Under the pieces are notes generated by a model, which saw only the letters and a list, made by a program, of their open reading frames with translations, searched no databases and was not told the origin of the DNA. From Nautilus pompilius (taxonomy: Eukaryota; Mollusca; Cephalopoda; Nautilida; Nautilidae): a stretch of 64,000 bases of DNA. Numbering within the stretch: position 1 is the stretch's first letter; each line of letters begins with the position of its first letter. This document shows positions 1-12,636 of the stretch, one piece after another. Position numbers and translations under genes: made by a program. The stretch lies in the NCBI GenBank assembly GCA_018389105.1, contig JACATO010000330.1, forward strand, positions 434,001-498,000, given 5' to 3'.

Positions 1-3000
1 GGACGATTAACTGATGTATTATCATTTATTTACTGGCCCTTATTGATTATTTAATTTGGTTAAAAATCTCAGCAACTACTAATAATCTAATTAATTAGAA
101 GAAACAAACAATCAAACTGTAGAATGTCCAGTACTCTGATAAAACTAGATTAGAAAAAAAAAAGTGGGGGGGGGGAGGGGGCATTTATTATCTTTGTGAT
201 AATGAAAAACGATAAAGGTAGGCAGGTGATTGTTGCAGTTACGTTTTTCCCTGTTTGTAGCATCAAGTAGTTACCGCCTTGATTTACTGGATGTAAGAGA
301 TGAGGTAGACCAGGCTTGAGAATCAGACAATCGTTACTGCAGGCTTGGGTACCTTTTTTTTTTTTTAAAATCAGGAACAAAAACCAATTTATTCGACTTG
401 GGTGGTCGATCTCTGGATCCAAATTGCGTTGTTTGTACGCTTCATTGATTAACTGCCTGCATAGAGATTGTTGAGAAAATGCCAGTTTCCTGCGACACTG
501 AAATAGTCCTTTGATTTGGATTGGATTTGATTTAGTTGTTAGCATTTTAATTGTCAGTAGTGCTGATTGAAAATACTTTTGAATGAGATGAAACAAAGAA
601 GAGAACATGCAAGTCAACCAGTAACATTTGGGTGCTTTGCAGTGATTTCGTGCCATAATGAATATTATAGAAAGCCAGCCATTATGTCCCTTTGATTGGC
701 ACACATGTATGCATACATACAGTGAATAAATAGCAAATTGTTGCAGAAAAAATGTCAAATAAAATTATTCATGTTCTTTTGTTGAGGTTCATTGCCAATC
801 AGATCTTGAGCAGAGTTAACCTGCAGCGTTAATGAAGTAGGCGTATTGGCACTATACCACGAAGGATATAGAAGCTATGCCAAGTACAAGGGTCACGTGA
901 TAGGCAAGCAGTGCGAGCTGTAAGAGGAGGTTTTTAGCTCAGTTTCCAAAAGTTAATTAGGTATTTCACTTTGTAACCCCCCAATAATCATATTTCTGAT
1001 TAAATTTTGAGATTTGTTACTGAGTATTTTTGCATGGAATTTATATCTTGAATTTGACTGCAGACAAGTGCATAAAACACGGCTTAGTAGGTGATGGATT
1101 TCTTAAAGTGGAAAAAGAAAGAAAGGAAGGGAACCTATTTTCTGATTTTATCTTTAGATTTATCTACTGTAACAATTGATGCAGAATGAAATTTGGCTGC
1201 ACTGAGGTTCAGAGATTGTCAGATTTCTCATGGCCTCAGCTTAGTTGTGGAAAAGTCACTCTGGCTGAAGATTTTTTTTGTTTGTTTTGATATGCAGCAG
1301 ACTGCTCTACCACTAACCAATGTGGTGAATCCTTTGTTTTAGCTTTATTTGACCTTCATTCACCTTTGAACTTTACATTGTGCTGTTCTTTTTGGTATGG
1401 CCAAGGGATGAAAGAAAACTTGGAGTAATACAAACCAATGTTTATGAAGAGAATTCCCAGAAGAAAAAACTTTCAAGATTTGCTTTGTCTTATCATTTCT
1501 TCTACAGTTAAAAAAAAAAAAATAAAAAAAATAAAATATTAGTTTGGCCTTCAATCATCAATTTGTATTTTTGTTTTAAAAAAAAAATTATGGGTGTACA
1601 AGGTTAACACTCTGGTTGTAAGTAGAAAGATGCTCTGTTCCCTCAGTGTGGACTTCACAGATTGAATGAAAATGTGAGACAGATTTTTAGAGATATGAAA
1701 GCAATTTTAAATGAGAAAAAGGATAAACTAAGTCATGGAGTTTTGAGACAACACCTGCAATGAATCAGCATCCCAAAAATGCCTCCATGGTGGAAGTACT
1801 GAACCAGATAGAATAAATAGGATGTCATGTTACAGCAGCAGAGTGGAGCTGCTCTAGTATTGATTCACGGGATGACGTCCAGACAGGGAACTTTACGCGC
1901 TGAGATATTATTACGAGTTGGTTTTGAGCATAGATCGCATTATTATGGAAGCACAGCTTTAAATTTGTAATTGACCCGAGCTTAAACGGCTGTAATAACC
2001 TGGCCCCCTCCCACACACATTGATGTTGTAGTATGGAGTTTTCAGTAAAATAGAAGAAGAAAAAAATTGCATGGAAGAGCACGAGTCGTAAAAGATAGAT
2101 ATTAACATATTTTAATAATCTTAGCACCTGGAAGCATTATTGACTAATTTAATGATATTTTGTTATAAAGGTTGGGGGGATAGACAGGAATGTGAATAAA
2201 GTAACTAAAAGCATGAAATTGAAATTAAAAAAAAAAAAAATTTAGAGGTGGGTTAGGGTTAAAATTTTTTTTAAAATAGAGAAAATAGGCTTTGGTGTTA
2301 CTTGGGAGAACTGTTAATAATTTTACCAGTGTTTGGCAGTACTCACTAGAATGGAAATCTCAGAGTTATTAAAAAAGGAGCAGCAGCCGTGTTTCTTGGA
2401 GAAAATTTCATGGAATAATAGTTCCCAGATAAAGTTAAGGCTTTTTTTTCTCAAAAGAAAAAAAAAAAAATAAGAGAGAAGAATTTTATTGATGTTTGAT
2501 AGGAGCCATCCGCATGTAATGATGCTTGGATGGATGTGTGGAACTGGCAGTTGGTTTAGCAGATCCAGTTTACAGTACAGTAGATACTTCGTGGGGCATG
2601 CTTCCAGAACTATTTGTGTGCCATCTTTGAGCTGCCAACATTATTGGATATTTGGCAACTAAGAGCTTTCAACATTCTTGCTTGTGGAACAAGCTGATGA
2701 CCAGTCTTTGGTGGTTGCTTCACGGTCAGCAGAATTTGTCATCTTTTCAAAACATGCCAGTGACAACCATTTTGATAGCTGCGTATCAATAAAAACAGCG
2801 TACTATTTATTGAATCCACAGGGAAATATCTGAAATGGTTAGGAACTATTGATGATGTGAAAATGTTCAGTAACTATTGAAATTTAAGTCTACAAATATT
2901 ATTTTAGGTTTTTACAAACCCATTATTTATCATTAGACATACAAATGAGAACTCTTATTAAAGTTTCTGATACTTAATGCAAATTTGAGATCTTTTCTCA

Positions 3001-3441
3001 GTATTACTCAGTGATTTAGATTGAAAGTAATCTGTCACAGCTGTTGCAAAAACCTGCTGATTAAGAATTTAAATCTCCAAAGAATGTTTAATGGAAAGCC
3101 ATTACCAAAGTTAATTCCATAATGTTAGTGGGAAATGATTGATTCTGTGCTTTATTCGGCTTGAGATTGAGTTCATTCTGTGATCCTTATTGGAAAAATA
3201 TTGAATTGGTCCATACAACTTTAACTTTTATTACTGCATTTTTTACAAATTTCTTTCCCTGCTAAAATTATTAATCACAATTTCAAATTACATATAATGA
3301 GTAATTACAAATTCTTATGCCAGTTTGAAGACCAACATCTGATTTGAACTCTTTTAAAGTGAGAGTAGAAAAGGTAATATTGTTAGACTCTGTATGAATG
3401 CTATCTTGCACAACTCTTGACATGCGCACACATGCGTGCAT

Positions 3442-3442
<1 letters not shown>
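1..3442. other. Unique AT-rich sequence, no gene seen
   Basis: I see no gene or recognisable repeat here. It contains A/T homopolymers and a G10-A-G5 tract at 166-181. The open frames are short, lack family resemblance and run through T-rich stretches that read as Phe/Leu. The complex stretch 1760-2010 is free of simple repeats but shows no splice-flanked frame I trust. Probably intron or intergenic DNA. Confidence 0.7.

Positions 3443-3490
<48 letters not shown>
3443..3490. repeat. (CA)n microsatellite
   Basis: A perfect dinucleotide run of about 24 CA units, preceded by an imperfect GC-containing purine/pyrimidine alternation from 3421. An open frame crossing it on the minus strand is a run of Cys-Val and is an artefact. 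Confidence 0.97.
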
Positions 3491-3492
<2 letters not shown>

Positions 3493-4578
3493 AGAGTCTG
3501 AACTCTAAGAAGTTTAAATGTACTGAAACTAACTTGAAATTATAAATATTGAAACATTAGATGATAAAAACCAAAAAGAACAACAGCAGCAAATCAGAAT
3601 ACATGGAAAAGAAAACAGGTAATTATCAAATCAGCAAGAAAGATGGGTTAATGGTAGAATGAAAGAATTAATGCACAATTTTATAATTATTGCAGAAATT
3701 TTAATGAACAAATATATAGAATAAATAAATATCAAGTGACAGTATAGCATAAATAAATGTGCTAACCTCTGAACTCGAGAAAGGCCAGAGTGAAATATTT
3801 TACATTGTCTTTTTGCTTTCATAAAGATAAAACTATTAGAAGAGATAAACCCCTGTTGTTAGAATCCCATCATAGTTCTTCTCATTCTAAATTTCTGTTT
3901 TTTATCGTTCAACACTAATTCATTATCAGAGGTTTTTTTTTATAAGCAAAATAGAATTTCACTCATCTTTTATTCGGCTGCTGACAAATACAATTATTTG
4001 TCGACTTAGTTGGGAAGGTCAAAATACAGATAAAAGAGAGAGTGATAAAATCTATTGATATTGTGATCACTGGAAATTATCATGTCTACAAACTTTGTGA
4101 TTAAAAAAAATACTTGTTGCACATATCTGAAACTTATCTACAGCTACTGTACTATAGTACAATGGCATGCTGCCAGCTTCGCTGTATTGGAAATGTTTTT
4201 TTTGAAGATCTTGACCATATATCTTGAAGTAGTTAATCCTCTGCTGTTCTTTCACACTGGATTGCCATACACCACCCTAAAAATGGTTCAGACTATTTTC
4301 TTGGGTGGTTTGAAGCTTGGGTCAAAATCTAGATGACATTTGCTGGTTGCAATTACGCTAATTAAAATGGGAAGGAAAATATTTCAAACACTCTTATTAT
4401 TGAGTTTATTTTTAGTTTTCAGAAGCTTGTATGACCAATTATCCACGTTTGTTTATCCACACAACTCATGGCCCCTGTTAATGTCGACAAACACTTTTAA
4501 TGTATATTTCACATGATTTTATTTTTTATATTTTTTTGAAAGGGTAGCCATGACCTTTCACGAACTCCTTGTGGGATA
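3491..4578. other. Unique AT-rich sequence, no gene seen
   Basis: Nothing recognisable. Overlapping open frames on both strands around 4067-4336 are chance frames: they share no motif with any family I know and have no flanking splice-site support. Confidence 0.65.
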
Positions 4579-4586
4579 AGGTAGAG
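4579..4586. repeat. 8-bp target-site duplication, left copy
   Basis: AGGTAGAG directly abuts the left hAT end and is repeated identically at 5004-5011, directly abutting the right end. Confidence 0.9.
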
Positions 4587-5003
4587 CAGTGCTATTCAAG
4601 GTGGTGGTATGCAGACTGGTGCTGGTCCGTGAGTCATTGGCTGCCTGTCTGCGCGAGTTTCCAGAAAAGAAAGAAACAATAGTATAATTTAACAGTAGCA
4701 CTTCCAGGGGTAGAGCCAGCAGGCCAGGGCTCCACCACTTAGGCCAAATATCCCTTAACAAATTTAGTGTGTATGGCAGCTACACAAGAATAGATGCTAT
4801 TTTAAAGGCTGTAGAGGTCATTTGTCCCACTTATTATATTCATTATATTTTTCTGGTATAAATTAATATTACTACAAATGTTCAAATACTATTTTCTCAG
4901 ATAATAAACAAATAATAATATGGCACAAATGTGATTCTGTTCTGTGGCACATTGGAAAAAAAAACCTGCTGGTCTGCCACATCAGATAGTTTAAGAAGCG
5001 CTG
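4587..5003. mobile_element. Non-autonomous hAT element (MITE), complete
   Basis: The left end begins CAGTGCTATTCAAGG and the right end, read inverted, begins CAGCGCTTCTTAAAC, giving an imperfect terminal inverted repeat with the CAG start typical of hAT elements. An identical 8-bp target duplication, AGGTAGAG, lies at 4579-4586 and 5004-5011; this length is diagnostic of hAT insertion. The 417-bp interior has no transposase frame, so it must have been mobilised in trans. The left subterminal part contains a GACTGGTGCTGGTCCGTGAG motif resembling the ends of Charlie-like hAT elements (from memory). The perfect target duplication suggests a comparatively young insertion. Confidence 0.9.
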
Positions 5004-5011
5004 AGGTAGAG

Positions 5012-8000
5012 GGCCTCATAGCTTTGCATCACAGGTATATCAAGTCTATTAATGGTTGAACTGCTGAGTGATAGGACTGTATGTAGGATATCATTGAAAA
5101 AACCAATGAGGAAGAACAAAGGCTTCACCACTATCAGTTAACTGTGAGCAGAAATAATTAAGAGTGGGACTGTTAACCAGTGTGAAAAGCAATTTTATTG
5201 ATAGATAACCTTTGTCTCCAGAGTAACTCTAAAAAATAAAAGCTAAAGGTCCTTGTAACAGGTGCTTGCAAAGATACACATTTTTTCTTTATAGAGAAGG
5301 GATTTCTTAAGTAAATGACCTAACTATCTGAAACTTTCCACAGATAGCGAGTTTTGCTTTTTTTCCCTCCCCATTCATTCATTTGTTTAAGAATTTTGAA
5401 ATTGTATTAATGCTGTCAAATGGATAAACCTGTCATTGTAAAATACTGACATGTTTAGGTAAAATACCAAGGGATCTTTTAGGGAGACAATGTTAGCCAT
5501 GGTTATTTCAAAGGAGGAGCATTCGTGAGATACTGTTGCATAATTGAAAAAAATGCAGCATGTCTTACCACCAAATACCAAGTTAAATTGTAAATAGTAG
5601 TGGTAGGATGTGCTACATCCCAGATAGCAAACTCCTGGGTATTTCAGCTTCATATTTATCACCTATATGTGGCACAAGGTTTGACCTTTTGAGAGGTCAC
5701 AAACAAAAATGGCCATCATGGTTAGAGACTAACTGTTTCCACACATGTGCGTGTGCACAATTTCACTAAAGCTCAACTAGACTTTGCAAATTTCATTTGC
5801 AGTTATCTTGTATCATTTGCCATAAAATCTGCTGCTTTTAACTGATTAGAATGAATGAAAATGGAGATAGACTGGTTCATTTAGATAAATACGAAATATT
5901 GGGATATAGACATGAATAGCCTTTAGCCTACTTTCTCTTCTGGAAATGTCCACCCATTAAAGTTTTGTTTAAACTCATAAAATACCAGTGAAATGCAGAT
6001 TAATGAGTTTGCTCCACAACAGTTATGTGACATGAACACACTGAGTTTATCAGTTCAGAATCCTCCAGCCTCATACACTCTCCCTCTAGTTAATGTTTAT
6101 CCCAATGGGCTGTTTGCGTTGTCATTTCTTTCCAGTTCTTTTGAGGTTTGGATTTCCTTGTCTGCATTTGGTCAGTAGATTTAAAGATTTTTTCCCCGAG
6201 TGCTTTGTCACCATGCCCAACTTCTAGCATTTTTGTAGGTGGCATCGCTAGATGATTCTCCATCAGTGAATACAGATGTTGCCTTGCTTACAGCTATCTC
6301 CATTTGTTCTTTCCCAGTAGACCCTGATGTTTCCTGTATTTTAATCATCATGTTTAGCTGACTCTGGTGGCTTAACAACTACCATGGACCATATATCAAC
6401 GAAAATGTATTTCGCCCTAGGGTTCTCCTGGTTCTCAGCTTCCTTTAGATACTAATTTTATGTCTAGCTTGAAAAATAAGGAAGTTACAGTTGTTTGAAT
6501 ATTTAATTAGATAGAGAAAACTCTCTTAATAAATGAGATAGTTATTTTTTAATAAAATGAATTAATTAATATTGGATATTTAGTCTCAAGACTTGGTAAA
6601 TCTAAAGTGCACATGCAAGAATTTACTAAAAGGAAAAAAAGAAAATAGAAAAGTTTTTTTTTTTTAAAAAAAATATTTAGTGATGTTCAGAATATCTTTA
6701 ATTTTACTATAAGCATCTACTGTTTGTTTTATGAGATGAAAATTTAAAATTTGTAATCTGACACTGCCATGATGCACCAGCTGTAACAGTCATGTTTCTC
6801 TTCATTTATAGCAAGCAGGAGCTGTATTTCTTTTATGTATCATCATTGATTGACTGTTGCCTCATTTGATATCGCTGCCAAGCATTTGCCATTTTTGTGG
6901 GGGGAAGCAAGATTTTTACTTATCCCAAAATGTGTTGTGAAAAGAGATGAGCAGTTTTATTGTTAGAGAAACTTAGGAATGTCAGTTTTTTCAAAGATAT
7001 GCCAGTAACAACATATATATTTTTTGTATATACATGAAATACTTTGTAAATATTTGAATATGTACATTTCACCCAGGTAATTAATTCGTTTCAAAAAGTT
7101 TTGAGAGAAATCCGTAATAGAAATATGAAAATGTGGCATAATTCTAGCAATCGGAGGTTTTCTCCATAACCGGAATGTCCATCAGTAACTTTGGTGGGGG
7201 GTAATTTGAGCTTTAGCCGTAAAATATTTTTTGCATGGGTTTTGATTTCATGCAAAAATAAAACAAAAATCAGCATTTTTACAGATTTTATTTCTCATTT
7301 AGTTGGTGCTTGCTTGTTTATATTTTAAAATGATTAATTTACTTAAATGGTGTAATCAGAACTATCTGTAAATTAGAGAGCCCATACAACAACTTGATAT
7401 AATATATAATACTTTTGAAAAGAGATTCCACCATAATGCATTTTTGTTGTTGTTTTTCTAGATTGTCAGGCCATTTTTATCTGTTTTTATGGCACGTCTA
7501 GTGGAAGGGGGGGGGGCTGAAAAATCGCTTTGTGCTGCTTAATATCTTTTATTTGTAGGTCTGTGCAGAAAAGTTGTGAATAGTAATTTTTACCTGCTCT
7601 TATCTTTTGGGATGGCAAAATCAGGTCCTCTGTTCCCTTTATTCTGTCACAAAATGATTTTTTTCTGTAGCTGGAAGCAATCTCATTAAAGCTGTATTCA
7701 TGCCTCCTCCTTCCTTGTTTCAGACATTTAATGTTAAATTGGCAGACTGACCGGATATTGTGATATTGATCAGATCTCACTTTGCTGCATTTTAAAAAGT
7801 TAACTGGTCTGTGATTCAAAGGCTCAGTTTTGTTTCTGTGGTAGTTTTACTAGCATTGGATGTTTTTATTACCTCCAAGATCTCGCAATATTGAAAGCAG
7901 TCTTGTATAGGTAAAAGCAACAGGTATTATCCATAGATTTGTAGGGTTGAAAAACAGGTAGACAATGACAGAAGCACAAAATATGGGCTTTGTTTATTTA

Positions 8001-10125
8001 TTTACTTTAATGTAACCTGGTTTTGAAGGAATTTTTGTACACCTTTAGAAATGTGTTACCTGTTGTATCAGATCAGTACCTGTGTGCACCTGGGACATAG
8101 CTTGTGTCATTGTGTGATATCTATTAATATTATAAACATGCATTTAATTCCTTTTAAAAAAAAAAGTGGATTAATAAATTACTTAACTGCTTGATAAATA
8201 GACTGGGATTGGTGATATTCAAAGGGAGAAGAGAGTGGTGGACCATACTGCATACTTGCTTGTTAGCGATATGGTTACAAGCAGCGGGTCTGTAAAGAAA
8301 TTTAAATTTGAAAAAAGAAACAAACAACATTTGTACGAGGCTACCTGCATCTTGCTGGAAAACAGCTGGCTGGTACGCCTTCTGTAAATTAATTAAAGTT
8401 ACCATACCTATTTCAGATAAACTAGTGATTGCTATAACAAATAATAAGCCATCATTAATGGCATAATGCTCTATAAAGCTTAAATTTGATTGTCTGCAAC
8501 TCTGAGATATCTACCACACGTTGGAAGAAAGCAACGTCAAAATCATAAGGACTTCAGAAGCAAGTAAACTCTCCTGGGTTTTAGCACCATCTTTGTTATT
8601 GCAAATAGGACTTCTGTTCTGAATACTAAGTATCAGAGACAGACAAATGAGCAAAAATGACAGTAAGACAGTAATAAGTGCACCCTAAAAACCTATTCCC
8701 TTCATATGTAAAGTATCTATGAACCCAATGAGCAACTTCTGTTCATAGTTCAATATTTACATTAAAAAAAAACTTTCATAGTTCTACATACAATATGTTT
8801 AAAATGTAATTTTATTAAAGAAGTTATCTTCCTTTGGGATTTAATTTACAAAAATTTATTTCAGAAGTTATAGTTTATCTGTAACAGAAAATTAACTGTA
8901 GAATTAGTTAAGTACTATATATTTCAAAGCTGACTCTCTGCCCCACCCTCAACACATTGAGGCAGTTATCTTCTCTTCCTATGGTGGCATTTTGGCTAAT
9001 GAAATAAATGTGTTGTGCCAGCCTTGGAAGTTGGCAGTTTCTTTGCAACTGTGGGTAAAAATGTTTTGTGGGAATCATCATTCTTTTGTGGTTTGAACGA
9101 TTTCAGTGGCCTTTGCAGCACATTGAAAGTCAGAACAGAACCTGAAGAGAGCAGTCATAAGCTATGAAATCAATACCCAAATTGTGCAGGTATGCCAGTG
9201 CCAGGAGCACCTTTGAGGCAGCTTTGGGTTTACAGTATTTTTTCACAATGTAATTGAGGGAGGAGACAAGAAAAGCAGCTCCCAGAATTGCTTGCTTATC
9301 AACTTTGTACTCAAAACAGATGGGGGGGGGGGGAATACATTCATTGATATATTTTTCTTTTTTTGTTTCCATTAAATTTTATTGCATGAGTCTGAACAAG
9401 CAAATAATTTAACTCTCTACTACCTGTTTGGCAAAAATAACCTTTAACCAGTTTTCTATAAAAATTGCATCGCAAATCTGAAAAAAGAAGAAAGAAACAA
9501 AGTGCATGATATCTTATTTTACAAATATCCTCCCCCCCCCCTCTGTAACTGAGCATAAATGCCATGGCTGGACTGTTTTGGTGGATTCCTTAATATGTGC
9601 TACAATTCTTTGAATTCACTAACAACACACATGCTACAGATGAAGGTTTATAGCATCATGCTACCTATTGCTGGTTCTGAGAAATTCTCATGTTTTTCAT
9701 GATTTTGTGTTTCCCCTTGGTTCCTTGTTCAAAATTCTATTGTAGCAGAGTTATTTTTGAGCAAATTCATTTGCTGGATATGACTGTTTCCAAGGAAGTG
9801 ATGATGATGGTTGTTTCACGTTTGCTTAAGATTTTGTGTTGAAAAGTTATACTGCAATGAACACTCACTCGGCTTTGATTGCTGTTTATTTAAGAGAAGT
9901 AATTACTGATTTGTCTGTCTTGCTGCTTCCAGAGATGGCTGCGTGACTTGTTTCCGTTATTTTTGCTTCCAAAATTAAGATAGGAAAATAATCTTTCCTT
10001 CTCTAGGCCATGATAAATCAGTATTCCCTCAGGTTTTGGATTTCTTTATAAGTGGAAGTCATTAAAAAAAAAAAAAATTAGATTTATTTGTATGAAACCT
10101 CTATTGATTAGAAAGAGTGGGGGTG
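5012..10125. other. Unique AT-rich sequence, no gene seen
   Basis: No coding exon or known repeat family recognised in about 5 kb. It contains scattered A/T homopolymers, a G10 tract at 7507-7516, a G12 tract at 9322-9333 and a C10 tract at 9532-9541. Minus-strand open frames at 7487-7819, 8154-8405 and 9130-9565 have no recognisable domain, and the last two read through homopolymers. Confidence 0.65.
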
Positions 10126-10143
10126 AGGTCAGGTCAGGTCAGG
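10126..10143 (+). repeat. Short AGGTC tandem (3.6 units)
   Basis: Three perfect AGGTC units followed by AGG. The array also reads as overlapping AGGTCA nuclear-receptor half-sites, but a 5-bp period is not a standard receptor spacing, so a small slippage tract is the simpler reading. Confidence 0.6.
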
Positions 10144-12117
10144 ACTAGGGGATTAATTTGATTGAATATAAAAATATTACAAAAGGAAAGGAAGAATTTT
10201 TGTTTTAACGTTCATCCATTTCTATCACATTAGTAAATTAAATTTGCCAGTATTTTTTTTTTTTTTTGTTTTTGCAATTAGTATTGTTATATAAAGGTAC
10301 CTGATCAAAATTAAAACCTGTTTTTGCTGATAGTAAGTACACAGTACAATCAATGTGGCATGCGTAAGAAACTCCATAAGCACATCTTTGGTACAGAACT
10401 CTCACCTAATTTGAATCATCAGGTAGTTGGTGTTGATGTTTTCTGAGGATTACTTCTTTGCTTACGTCCAGAGGGCAGAACAAATGGCTGTAGGTCATCA
10501 TGAGATTGCTTTTAGGACTTTGCATTGCCAGCTGCTTGCCTGCCTTACCGTGACGTATTTGCATGGCTATTAGATTGTAGGCAGCCCAGTCAGAGGCGAT
10601 GATGCTCAGCTCTTAATGAGATGGAAGTGATGGTGGGCAGCAGCACTGATCATCAGACTAAATTGGTTGCTGATGGCGGCAGCAGCCAACCTTTTCAGTT
10701 AAGTCATTATCTGCGACACAAATAGAGCAGAGCTGAAGAAAAAGTTTCTTTTGTGTCCCTTCTCCCCCCCCCCCTCATCAGTTTTTCAGCAGCAGCTATG
10801 ACCGATAAAAATAGATGCTGGCAATGCGCCAGTGAAGAAGAATAATTGGTTAACAGAAAAGCAGCATTGACAAAATTTTACTAAACACTTCTAGACAGGT
10901 GGTGGCTTCTCAGGATGTGTCTGTAATTGAGGATGCAAAGGAATACTACAGTTCTCTGGAAAATCTAATCTACCATCTATTTAAGAACGATATTCAAAGA
11001 AGTGGAAATTTATTTTCTTGATTCCCCTCCCTTTTTTTCCCACTAGCTAACTAGCTTTTTTTAAAATTTTTTTTATCATTACACTAAAATGAAGGCTGGG
11101 AATTTTAAAAGAATGATTTAATAATATTCAGTATGAAAATGTCAATTAGCCATACTTATGGCTATACTCTTGAACTTACCTATTAAATATCCTATCTTTC
11201 ATGGTTAAATCAAGTTGTTGGGTATGTAGAGACATATATGACTATCAGAAAATCTCATAAAATAAGTGTTGTTTTTGGACATATGTTACATAAGACTTGT
11301 TGCTATTGTTCTCAAAGTACCCTTCTTTATGCTTGAGGAGTTATTTTATATCGCAGGACACATTTATGGCTGTAAGTGTATATTTCTACAAAATCTGATC
11401 TTTGATAACAGCTTTTGATAAACTATTAAACTATTTCACACAGTTTAAAACACTGAAAAAAATATTTGAATTTATTGGAAAGCAGGCTGGAATATTTTGG
11501 ATGGTCCATAATAACCAAACAAGGGGTAAGAAGGTATAGGACATTGGAAGAAATGGACAGGACGGACAATGCATTTTGATTAGCTGCCTTAATGGCAACA
11601 CCTACAAGAACTTTCTTTAATGGAGGGGAGAATCAGCATGCCTAATGGAAGTGCATGCTAGGTTTACAAGGGAGCAAGAAACTAGGCACCAGATACTGCC
11701 GGACGAACAAGGAGCAAACTGGCCAAGCAAGCATGTTTTGCTTTGCGTACCTGCACTAGAGTGGTAGTTTTCCCCTTTTCACTTGTTTACCAGCATACAT
11801 TTAGACTGTTGCAACTTTTCCCTACAAAAGGCATCACGGTCCAGAGTTAAACAGAATCTGCCCACACAAATCTGGCCAGAAAAAGTACAAAATTAAACAG
11901 ATGGCACAGCCCTGCCCAGTGTTCACAAGTACCAGATGTGCAAAAAAACCATTGATCATGGTTAGAGAGTGGTTACAGTCTTGTATTCTTAAGAAGATAA
12001 AAGATATCACGTGTTTTATGTTCTCCTTTATGCTTTAAAAATTTTCTTTGGCATACTGCATCAGTGGAATTGTGAAAGAATGTAAAGAGTAAAGATGATT
12101 AAATGTTGGTTCTGTTG
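10144..12117. other. Unique sequence with a complex stretch
   Basis: No gene seen. The stretch about 10,430-10,740 is compositionally balanced, free of simple repeats, and contains TGACGTA- and TAATGAG-type strings that could be CRE- and homeodomain-like sites. It is a candidate conserved non-coding element only by its complexity. A C11 tract is at 10,764-10,774. The rest is AT-rich and featureless. Confidence 0.5.
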
Positions 12118-12124
12118 GACCATC

Positions 12125-12629
12125 TCTGTGGATGGCTAAGACCTTGAGACCAAGGAGCACGCCCTCTGGGCAAGGTCACTTGGGGTCAACCTTATGTGGA
12201 TGGGGAGGCGAGTACTCTGTTTAGGGGTGTGGCAGTCAGAAAGTCCTCTACCCGGAAAGAGTGGAGGCGAGGGGTGCTTTTTGCCTCTGGCCTGCCTGTC
12301 TGGCTAGGAAGGTTAGGTGCGTCGAGACCGGTTTTGGACTTGACGTGCTGAGGCCTTTTTTCCCAAGATTGGTTTTTGGCTGGGGAAGTGGTCACTCTAA
12401 TGGGGGGGGGGTGTTCGCACCCCCAATCGCCTCGGCAGCCAGTTACACGAGATGCTTTGGCGCCTCAACCCGGCCTTTTAGGCCTTAACGGGAGCTTGCT
12501 CCACACTGGGTTTCAGACCCTACATGGCTTCGGCCACCAACCTCCATTCCATTCTCCTCGGAGATACATACGCATACACGAACTTTCACATGCACCACTT
12601 ACGCATTCACCACAAAAAGATTAAAAAAA
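12125..12629 (+). mobile_element. GC-rich, hairpin-dense retroposon-like insert (possible SINE)
   Basis: A visibly GC-rich block with many intact CpGs lies abruptly in AT-rich DNA and ends in an A-rich tail (12,613-12,629). Near its left end TGGCTAAGACC (12,133-12,143) resembles a pol III box A, and GGGGTCAACC (12,182-12,191) loosely resembles box B at tRNA-like spacing. The imperfect heptamers GACCATC (12,118-12,124) and GACCTTC (12,630-12,636) may be the target duplication. At least eight local stem-loops are visible along it. The overlapping open frames on both strands (12,192-12,624) are coincidental in GC-rich DNA. Alternatives are a CpG-island promoter or an unrelated structured RNA gene; the A-rich tail and flanking repeat favour a retroposon. 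Confidence 0.5.
12133..12191 (+). promoter_or_regulatory. Possible internal pol III promoter (boxes A and B)
   Basis: Box A-like TGGCTAAGACC and box B-like GGGGTCAACC are separated by about 40 bases, near the 5' end of the GC-rich insert. Both deviate from consensus, so this supports but does not prove a tRNA-derived head. Confidence 0.3.
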
Positions 12630-12636
12630 GACCTTC

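Noticed and set aside
3283..3489. Cys-Val repeat protein
   Set aside because: Translation of a CA microsatellite.
12192..12624. Overlapping open frames on both strands of the GC-rich insert
   Set aside because: GC-rich sequence has few stops; the frames have no domain and lie across hairpins and a G10 tract.
12110..12630. CpG-island promoter of a hidden gene
   Set aside because: The A-rich tail and abrupt edges favour an insertion, and no downstream coding exon is visible. Kept as an alternative, not as the main call.
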